Shown here: piece after piece, positions 1 through 5,004 of the stretch | Position numbering within the stretch: position 1 is the stretch's first letter | Layout of the letters: the number at the start of each line of letters is the position of its first letter | Source of the DNA: Bacteroidota bacterium | GTDB lineage: Bacteria > Bacteroidota > Ignavibacteria > UBA10030 > UBA8401 | DNA length: 5,004 nt | NCBI GenBank assembly: GCA_030824295.1 | Contig: JAVBYA010000062.1 | Location: forward strand, 1-5,004 | Direction of reading: 5' to 3' | Position numbers and translations under genes: made by a program | Notes under the pieces: model-generated | Databases searched by the model: none | What the model saw: the letters and a program-made list of their open reading frames with translations, nothing else | Told to the model about the DNA's origin: nothing

Positions 1-440
1 TCGAACCGAAAGCCATCTGCAGCATGGAGAGTGCGGAGATCGTCGAATTCCTCATGCGGCTCCGGTCGCCGGATACGTCCGTCATTGCTGCGGTGAACGG
101 CGCTGTCCGCTGGTTCCGCCGCTCCGGTATCACCGGGATCCGCGTCGAAACTGTGAAAGCAGAGAAGGAGAAGTTCATCTACCACACCTCTGAGGATGAC
201 CGCAGGACCGTCCGCGACCCCGCTGCACCGGTCATCTGGACGCGGATGTATGAGATACCGACCAACCGGCCGATGTTCTGCCGCCGGGACGGCAGGGTCG
301 TCTATTCTCTGGAAGAAGTGGAGCGAGAACGGCGGACGGGGTATAAATGGTACGGCTACGAACCAGCGGATGTGATCACAGCGTATCCGGCGTGGCAGCA
401 GCGCTGGTCCCCGACGTCATCGGCGCTGGAGGATCGATAG
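1..440 (+). CDS. pelA: Pectate lyase, polysaccharide lyase family 10 (PelA type), C-terminal part
   Basis: This is the last 145 codons of a gene that begins before the window; the reading frame is open from base 3, and the ATG at 24 is an internal methionine. Family 10 pectate lyases cleave de-esterified polygalacturonate by calcium-dependent beta-elimination and are normally exported. Family features visible here are the helical stretch 'SAEIVEFLMRL' followed by 'VIAAVNGAVRWFRRSGI', then 'APVIWTRMYEIPTNRPMFCRRDG', here split as 'APVIWTRMYEI' and 'PTNRPMFCRRDG', then 'RERRTGYKWYG' and a closing 'YPAWQQRW'. These match the C-terminal region of the Pec_lyase family as I remember it. The catalytic core lies mostly upstream, so activity cannot be judged. 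The protein stops soon after the family domain and has no T9SS sorting tail. Its stop TAG (438-440) overlaps the start of the next gene by one base. The family call is firm; the gene symbol is by analogy. Confidence 0.9.
   Translation, partial: EPKAICSMESAEIVEFLMRLRSPDTSVIAAVNGAVRWFRRSGITGIRVETVKAEKEKFIYHTSEDDRRTVRDPAAPVIWTRMYEIPTNRPMFCRRDGRVVYSLEEVERERRTGYKWYGYEPADVITAYPAWQQRWSPTSSALEDR
428..433 (+). promoter_or_regulatory. Ribosome binding site that sets the GTG start of the esterase
   Basis: GGAGGA is a near-perfect Shine-Dalgarno sequence lying inside the last codons of the pectate lyase gene. Six bases separate it from the GTG at 440-442. It supports that GTG as the true start, in preference to the in-frame ATG at 347. 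The stop codon TAG shares its last G with the GTG, so translation of the two genes is probably coupled. Confidence 0.85.
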
Positions 441-1303
441 TGTCCAGACATCATTCACAATTCCTTCTGTTCCTGGTCCTGTTCCTCAATACTCTTCGTC
501 CTCTCTCTGCCCAGCCGACGGTCCGGCAGGACAGTCTCTTTTCCCGCTCCATCGGCACCTGGCTCCATTATTCTCTTCTTCTACCGGATGGATATCATCG
601 CAGTAAGGAACGCTATCCGGTCGTCTATCTTTTGCATGGATTCAACCAGGACCATACGTCCTGGTTCGTCTCCTCGGAACTTGTGCGATATGCAGCAGCG
701 TACCGTTTCATCATTGTTGCGCCCGGGTTCGGCAACAGCTGGTATGCAAACTCCGCCGCACAGCCGATGCGTCGGTATGAAGATGCATTCATCGCCGATC
801 TCCTTCCGCATGTTGACTCCCTCTATCGTACGAACCCATCGCGCGACGCTCGTTCCATCGCCGGACTCTCCATGGGCGGATACGGTGCGCTGAAATTCGG
901 TGTTAAATATCCCCAACTCTTCGGATTCGCGGCAGGACTCAGTCCTTCCATTCAATTTCCGGCAGGACTCGAGGACTCCGCCATAGTTGCACGCCGCTCC
1001 GCAGCATCGAACGCTAGTGTCCGCGCAGCATTCGGCGCGGCCCGCACACCGTTGTGGGACGAGCAGATCATCCCGTTGCTCGTTGAACGGGCAGTCTCCT
1101 CTGCGATGCCGTACCTATTCCTCTCCTCCGGATCTTCCGACAATATCCCGGAAGTGCCGATACAGATGCATCAGTTGGCCCATCAGCTCCGGCGGAAAAA
1201 GATCCGCTTTGAGATGCATGAATCCCCCGGCGGGCATGACTGGAAGTTCTGGGATGCGGAGATCGAAAAGGTTCTCGGCATCATTGCCCGCCGAACACAG
1301 TAA
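440..1303 (+). CDS. Secreted esterase D-type alpha/beta hydrolase (CE1-like, feruloyl or acetyl esterase)
   Basis: This is a 287-residue serine hydrolase of the esterase D family (PF00756 type), a group that includes feruloyl and acetylxylan esterases, tributyrin esterases and S-formylglutathione hydrolases. From the GTG start, residues 1-24 form a signal peptide (hydrophobic core 'FLLFLVLFL', cleavage probably after 'PLSA'). No lipobox cysteine is present, so a soluble exported enzyme is expected. The oxyanion region is 'YPVVYLLHGF' (His66-Gly67). The nucleophile elbow 'GLSMGGYGA' gives Ser144, 'SSGSSDN' offers Asp234, and 'SPGGHDWKFW' gives His266, so the triad looks complete. An in-frame ATG at 347 would add 31 residues ahead of the signal peptide and overlap the upstream gene by 94 bases, so I rejected it. 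The pectate lyase neighbour suggests deacylation of plant or algal polysaccharide. The exact substrate is inferred, not shown. There is no T9SS tail. Confidence 0.88.
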   Translation: MSRHHSQFLLFLVLFLNTLRPLSAQPTVRQDSLFSRSIGTWLHYSLLLPDGYHRSKERYPVVYLLHGFNQDHTSWFVSSELVRYAAAYRFIIVAPGFGNSWYANSAAQPMRRYEDAFIADLLPHVDSLYRTNPSRDARSIAGLSMGGYGALKFGVKYPQLFGFAAGLSPSIQFPAGLEDSAIVARRSAASNASVRAAFGAARTPLWDEQIIPLLVERAVSSAMPYLFLSSGSSDNIPEVPIQMHQLAHQLRRKKIRFEMHESPGGHDWKFWDAEIEKVLGIIARRTQ

Positions 1304-1321
1304 CCGCTCCCATTCCTCCCG

Positions 1322-1350
1322 TTGTTTCTTCATCTTCCTTTCGTTATCAT
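1322..1350 (+). promoter_or_regulatory. Possible sigma-70-like promoter for the GH81 gene
   Basis: TTGTTT (1322-1327) and TATCAT (1345-1350) are separated by 17 bases. The -10 box matches five of six consensus positions, the -35 only the TTG. Transcription would start near 1357, giving a 5' leader of about 75 bases. The 127-bp gap after the esterase makes an independent promoter plausible. However, bacteria of the Bacteroidota often use a different consensus (TTTG-type -33 and TAnnTTTG -7 boxes), which I do not see clearly here. Read-through from the upstream operon is an alternative. Confidence 0.3.
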
Positions 1351-1420
1351 AGAACTATACCCGCCAAAGGTGTACACGCGTTACCGTTCCTTCTGACGAG
1401 TTCCCCTGTTTCCCATCGAA

Positions 1421-1425
1421 AAGGA
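1421..1425 (+). promoter_or_regulatory. Ribosome binding site of the GH81 gene
   Basis: AAGGA, preceded by further A residues, lies five bases before the ATG at 1431. It supports that start, as does the signal peptide that begins immediately at this methionine. The adjoining GGATATCC (1423-1430) is an 8-base palindrome overlapping the site, probably by chance. Confidence 0.7.
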
Positions 1426-1430
1426 TATCC

Positions 1431-4400
1431 ATGCGTACCTCCATCGTCATTTCGCTGCTGCTGTTACTCTCTTCGTTCAGTGCATCCCAATCGGTCACCG
1501 TCGGTGCCGGCAGTTACGGTACGGTGCTGCCGTCCGGAACGGTCGGACCAAGACTGAACAGCGGTGCCACTGCGGTCCCGAAGACCAGTCCCGGCTTCAC
1601 AAAACCGGCGCAGGTATGCGATTACTGGAGCAGTCTCATCTTTCCGTTCTACGGCGACCCGTACTCGAATGTGATGTATGCCCATCCGCTGAATGCCAAA
1701 GCAAAGAGCAACGGACTGCAGATCGGCCATACCACGACGCCGGTGTTCGCGGTGCAGGATTATCTCTATCCGTTCCAGGTGCAGCTGACCGTGGGCGTGA
1801 GCGGACTCAACGCCGCGAAGACCATGACGGATGACTACGGCGATTGGACAGTGACAGCGCTGTGGGACGATGGTGTGCGGTCGATGCGGGCAACACTTGG
1901 ACACGGACTTCCGTTCATCTTCTTCACTGTTGCCGGCGGCAACGCATCCATCACCTGCAATACCGCTCCGGTCATCTGGTCCAACCAGCGCGGTGTGCTC
2001 GGAGTGACAGTGGACGGACGACACTATGGCATCTTTGCGCCGGACAGTTCCGTCTGGACCGGTACGACAACGCTGCAATCCAATTTGAACGGAAAGAACT
2101 ATCTCTCCGTCGCACTTCTGCCGGACAATACACCGGCAACACTCGAGCTCTTCCGGTCCCACGCCTATGCATTCGTCACCGGCAGTACCGTTTCATGGTC
2201 CTACGATGCAGCACAAGCGCGTGTCACATCCACCTTCATGTATACCACCGAATTGAAGGAAGCAAAGAACGGGAACATCAACACGACGATGACCGCATTG
2301 TACCGTCATCAATGGCTCAACACGACGGATGCGCTCACAAGTATGACGTATCCCTCCGTTGCCGGGACGATGAAAGTGTTCACAGGGAATCAATTTACCA
2401 CGACGCATGCGTTCACCGGTGTGCTGCCGGGATTGCCAGATGAAGGGGATTACAACCGCGCGGACCTGACCGCAATGGTGAACGTCGTCGCTGCCGAGAC
2501 GCTCCCGGCGACCGGAACGAAAGCCGGTTCGTATTGGAGCGGCAAAGCGATCGGCCGGTTCGCACAGCTGGTCCGTATCGCCGATCAGCTTGGAGCAACC
2601 GCAGCGCGCGATCATTTTTTGACCCAGATCAAACAGCGGCTGCAGGAGTGGCTCACCGCCGGCGGACCGCAAAGTTATGTCTATAACGATCAATGGAAGA
2701 CACTCACTGGGTATCCCTCCGAATACGGTGCGGATACGCAGTTGAATGATCATACGTTCCACGCCGGATATGCTATTATGGGAGCAGCGGTGGTCGCGCA
2801 ATACGATTCAGTCTGGGCTTCTCCCGCACAATGGGGCGGCATGGTCGATCTGCTCATCCGGGACGGGAACAACTACGACCGGAGCGATACCCGCTTTCCG
2901 TTCCTGCGCGCGTTCGATGCGTATGCCGGACATTCCTGGGCCGCCGGACACGGCGATTTCGGCGACGGGAACAATCAGGAGTCGAGCTCCGAAGCGATGA
3001 ACTTCGCCGCCGGGGTCATCCTGTGGGGTGAAGTCACGCGGCAGCCGCAGGTGCGCGATGCGGGCATCTTTCTTTATGCGACCGAGCAGGCGGCCATCGA
3101 TCAGTATTGGTTCGATGTCGATAATGCGGTGTTTCCCCCGTCCTATCAGCATACAGCGCTTGGAATGGTGTGGGGCGGGAAAGGGGTCCACTCCACCTGG
3201 TTCGGTGCGAATGCCGATTTCGTCCACGGCATCAATATGCTGCCGCTGACTGCGGCATCACTCTATCTTGGAAGAGATGCGGCTTATGTGCAGACCAATT
3301 ACGATGAGATCGTCAAAGAACTGAACGGCAAAGCACCGACATGGAAGGATATCATGTGGATGTACCGCGCCTTTGCCGATCCGGCCTCAGCGCTGGGACA
3401 ATACTTCGCCGATCCGAACTACACACCGGAAGAAGGGGGCTCCAAACCGCATACGGTCCACTGGCTCTATAATTTGAAGAAACTGGGGAAGGTCGATATG
3501 TCTGTCCGCGCGGACATTCCGTTGCATGCCGTTTTCAAGAACAGTGCCGGTGCAAAGAGCTACGCAGCGTACAATGCGGCAGCGGATTCTGTACTGGTGC
3601 AGTTCACGGACGGATTCTCGATGAAGGTCGGCAGCCGTTCGATGCGGACGGTGAATACTGCCGGCGGCAATGCGCTGGCACCGGTCGCACTGTTGATCGC
3701 GGATAAAGTTCGCGGCAAGGTGCCGCTCACGGTAACATTCACCGGAAGCAAGAGTTTCGACAGGAATGGTTCACCGCTGCAGTTCCAATGGTCGTTCGGC
3801 AATGTCGGTACTGCCTCTGTTGCGGACACGATGTTCACATTCATGACACCGGGGACATATTCCGTTCTTTTATCCGTCCGTAACGGATTGGATCTTACCA
3901 CGATCGACAGTGTGAGCGTCACCGTGTTGGGAAACGGCACGCCGTATTCCGGTACAGCGGTGACCGTGCCGGCCGTGATCCAGGCGGAGAAATTCGATAA
4001 CGGCGGCGAGGGAGTGGCGTATCATGACAACGATGCAGCGAACGTCGGTCTTGCATTCCGTCCCACGGAAGGGGTGGATATCGAAGGGGCGAACGACGGC
4101 GGGTTCGATGTGTATTGGATGACCGCAGGTGAATGGCTGGAGTATACGATCCAGGTGCCGGCGGACGGACTCTACGATATCATTCCCTCCGCATCGACGG
4201 TTCCCGGGTTCGGATACTTCCGCATCGTGATCGACAATGTCGATGTGAGCGGGAAGAAACCGGTCCTGAATACCGGCGGATGGCAGAGCTGGAAGCCTAT
4301 CGCTGTGCCCAATGTTCCGCTGAAAGCAGGGAAGAGGATCCTCCGGCTGGAGGTCGGCACCGATACGCAGTCCGAACAATCCAACTGGCTTTTTAGTGTG

Positions 4401-4721
4401 AACTCCATCGAAGTGAAAGCATCGCCGGTTTCCGTTCCGCGGACAGGTGTTGTTCCGGCAGAGTATGTTTTGGAACAGAATTTTCCGAATCCGTTCAATC
4501 CTTCTACGGTGATCCGCTATCACTTGCCGGCGGCTGGTATGACCGAACTGCGGGTGTATGATGTGCTGGGGAAAGAGGTCACCGCACTCGTGAACGAAGT
4601 GCAGCAGGCGGGGATCCATGAAGTGCAGTTCAATGCCGAACGGCTCACCAGCGGTATCTATTTCTTCCGGATCCGCTCCGGCAGTTTTACCGCAGTGCGC
4701 AGCATGCAGCTGCTAAAATAA
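1431..4721 (+). CDS. Secreted endo-beta-1,3-glucanase (GH81) with PKD, CBM6 and T9SS sorting domains
   Basis: This 1096-residue modular enzyme is predicted to hydrolyse beta-1,3-glucan (laminarin, callose, fungal wall glucan) with inversion, as GH81 enzymes do. Residues 1 to about 19 are a signal peptide. The GH81 region runs from about 25 to 745: an N-terminal beta-rich part with 'YAHPLNAKAKSNGLQIG' (83-99), then the helical barrel with 'LNDHTFHAGYAIMGAAVVA' (438-456) and 'YAGHSWAAGHGDFGDGNNQE' (498-517). By family motif, Asp440 is the likely acid and Glu517 and Glu521 ('NQESSSEA') the likely base region. About 750-832 is a PKD-like domain ('LQFQWSFG', 'TFMTPGTYSVLLSVRNG'). About 843-997 is a CBM6 ('IQAEKFDNGGEGVAYHDND', 'TAGEWLEYTIQV', 'NTGGWQSW'). 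About 1008-1096 is a T9SS type A tail ('LEQNFPNPFNPST', 'YDVLGKEV', 'SGIYFFRI'), which predicts export across the outer membrane. Only two cysteines occur (63 and 176). Domain edges are approximate. Confidence 0.94.
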   Translation: MRTSIVISLLLLLSSFSASQSVTVGAGSYGTVLPSGTVGPRLNSGATAVPKTSPGFTKPAQVCDYWSSLIFPFYGDPYSNVMYAHPLNAKAKSNGLQIGHTTTPVFAVQDYLYPFQVQLTVGVSGLNAAKTMTDDYGDWTVTALWDDGVRSMRATLGHGLPFIFFTVAGGNASITCNTAPVIWSNQRGVLGVTVDGRHYGIFAPDSSVWTGTTTLQSNLNGKNYLSVALLPDNTPATLELFRSHAYAFVTGSTVSWSYDAAQARVTSTFMYTTELKEAKNGNINTTMTALYRHQWLNTTDALTSMTYPSVAGTMKVFTGNQFTTTHAFTGVLPGLPDEGDYNRADLTAMVNVVAAETLPATGTKAGSYWSGKAIGRFAQLVRIADQLGATAARDHFLTQIKQRLQEWLTAGGPQSYVYNDQWKTLTGYPSEYGADTQLNDHTFHAGYAIMGAAVVAQYDSVWASPAQWGGMVDLLIRDGNNYDRSDTRFPFLRAFDAYAGHSWAAGHGDFGDGNNQESSSEAMNFAAGVILWGEVTRQPQVRDAGIFLYATEQAAIDQYWFDVDNAVFPPSYQHTALGMVWGGKGVHSTWFGANADFVHGINMLPLTAASLYLGRDAAYVQTNYDEIVKELNGKAPTWKDIMWMYRAFADPASALGQYFADPNYTPEEGGSKPHTVHWLYNLKKLGKVDMSVRADIPLHAVFKNSAGAKSYAAYNAAADSVLVQFTDGFSMKVGSRSMRTVNTAGGNALAPVALLIADKVRGKVPLTVTFTGSKSFDRNGSPLQFQWSFGNVGTASVADTMFTFMTPGTYSVLLSVRNGLDLTTIDSVSVTVLGNGTPYSGTAVTVPAVIQAEKFDNGGEGVAYHDNDAANVGLAFRPTEGVDIEGANDGGFDVYWMTAGEWLEYTIQVPADGLYDIIPSASTVPGFGYFRIVIDNVDVSGKKPVLNTGGWQSWKPIAVPNVPLKAGKRILRLEVGTDTQSEQSNWLFSVNSIEVKASPVSVPRTGVVPAEYVLEQNFPNPFNPSTVIRYHLPAAGMTELRVYDVLGKEVTALVNEVQQAGIHEVQFNAERLTSGIYFFRIRSGSFTAVRSMQLLK

Positions 4722-4737
4722 GATAGAAAATTTCAGA

Positions 4738-4783
4738 ATGCTGTCATGGTGAGCGTAGTCGAACCATGACGGCATCTTTTTTT
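4738..4783 (+). terminator. Rho-independent terminator after the GH81 gene
   Basis: The arms at 4738-4750 and 4763-4775 form a 13-bp stem with twelve Watson-Crick pairs and one T-G wobble. A 12-base loop separates them, and after one C a run of seven T follows (4777-4783). The stem starts 16 bases past the GH81 stop, so it ends that transcript. Read on the minus strand, the hairpin is followed by a less uniform T-containing stretch, so it may also weakly stop the convergent cutC transcript. The loop sequence GAGCGTAGTCGA resembles a repeat found in many genomes (see findings). Confidence 0.9.
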
Positions 4784-4828
4784 GGTCGGTCACAGAATTT
4801 TCAACGGTTGGCAGCACTTCGTTGGATA

Positions 4829-5004
4829 TCAGGTCAGTCCGTTAATGAATGCTTCCACCAGTCCGGGATCGACTTGAAGAGATCCGTTCTCACCCCTCCG
4901 TTTCACCCCTTTGCTCAGATGGACCTCTGAAATCCACTTTATTTCTGTTAATTCGCGCACATTTCCGGCATCGATCCCCGCTCCCGGCATAATGATGATG
5001 CGCC
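4829..5004 (-). CDS. cutC: CutC family protein (copper homeostasis family), C-terminal end
   Basis: The minus strand carries an open frame entering from beyond the window and ending at TGA (complement of 4829-4831), giving 57 complete codons. The visible protein begins 'RIIIMPGAGIDAGNVREL', then 'WISEVHLSKGVKRRG', and ends 'VDPGLVEAFINGLT'. CutC proteins are single-domain TIM barrels with a late strand-loop of the type 'I-x-P-G-G-G-I-x-x-x-N-V' followed by 'E-x-H'; the match in order and spacing is good. One glycine of the GGGI motif is alanine here. CutC was named for copper tolerance in E. coli, but that role is disputed (a small RNA overlapping the E. coli gene has been implicated) and its biochemical function is unclear. 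It converges on the GH81 gene across a shared terminator region and is probably unrelated to polysaccharide use. The short fragment limits certainty. Confidence 0.75.
   Translation of the reverse strand, partial: RIIIMPGAGIDAGNVRELTEIKWISEVHLSKGVKRRGENGSLQVDPGLVEAFINGLT

Noticed and set aside
347..439. ATG at 347 as an alternative start for the esterase
   Set aside because: It would overlap the pectate lyase gene by 94 bases and put 31 non-hydrophobic residues ahead of a good signal peptide. The GTG at 440 has a better ribosome site.
1370..1377. GTGTACAC palindrome between the esterase and GH81 genes, possible operator
   Set aside because: An 8-base palindrome is expected by chance in a gap of this size about half the time, and no second copy or flanking symmetry supports it.
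1464..2162. 232-codon open frame on the minus strand
   Set aside because: It lies opposite the N-terminal GH81 domain, has unusual Cys, Arg and His content, and no ribosome site or family signal.
1844..2443. 199-codon open frame on the plus strand in another frame
   Set aside because: It overlaps the GH81 gene out of frame, and its translation is Arg-, His- and Cys-rich, which is typical of a frame shadow.
2193..2801. 202-codon open frame on the minus strand
   Set aside because: It lies opposite the GH81 catalytic region and shows no motif or signal of its own; the plus-strand reading is strongly conserved.
3870..4619. 249-codon open frame on the minus strand opposite the GH81 gene
   Set aside because: It lies opposite the CBM6 and sorting tail, whose family motifs are clear on the plus strand. 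Its translation is rich in His, Arg and Cys with no recognisable motif, so it is a shadow.
4776..4828. Possible small gene or RNA between the terminator and the end of cutC
   Set aside because: Beyond the T run I see no open frame of useful length, no ribosome site and no further strong hairpin.

Overview
The window suggests a bacterium of the Bacteroidota/Chlorobi (FCB) side, most like an Ignavibacteria-type lineage. The main evidence is the C-terminal tail of the large central protein. It has the 'EQNFPNPFNPST' opening, the 'VYDVLGKEV' core and the 'SGIYFFRIRSG' ending of a type A sorting domain of the type IX secretion system (T9SS). That wording is typical of Ignavibacteria and related groups. 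Base composition is moderately GC-rich (estimated by eye). No organism name can be given from the sequence alone.

Layout, left to right. Positions 1-440 (+) hold the C-terminal end of a family 10 pectate lyase (PelA type). Its stop codon overlaps the GTG start of a secreted esterase D-type alpha/beta hydrolase (440-1303, +), so the two are almost certainly one operon. A 127-bp gap (1304-1430) opens with a pyrimidine-rich stretch, then has a possible promoter and a clear ribosome binding site. It leads to a 1096-residue secreted endo-beta-1,3-glucanase of family GH81 with PKD, CBM6 and T9SS sorting domains (1431-4721, +). A strong hairpin terminator with a T7 run follows (4738-4783). The last 176 bases hold the 3' end of a convergent gene on the minus strand, a CutC-family protein (4829-5004), which has no obvious link to the rest.

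The three plus-strand genes form a small polysaccharide-degradation locus. The pectate lyase cuts de-esterified pectin, the esterase probably removes acyl groups from decorated polysaccharides or oligosaccharides, and the GH81 enzyme cuts beta-1,3-glucan (laminarin, callose, fungal or algal wall glucan). Only the GH81 protein carries a T9SS tail. The esterase, and the visible end of the pectate lyase, do not, so the enzymes may act in different compartments. No transporter, SusC/SusD pair or regulator lies in the window.

I found no CRISPR array, tRNA, rRNA, insertion sequence or phage-like signal. Nothing here looks like a wholly undescribed system. The points most worth a second look are the domain architecture and substituted N-terminal motif of the GH81 enzyme, the one-base stop/start overlap with a GTG start, and the terminator, whose loop resembles a repeat seen in many genomes.
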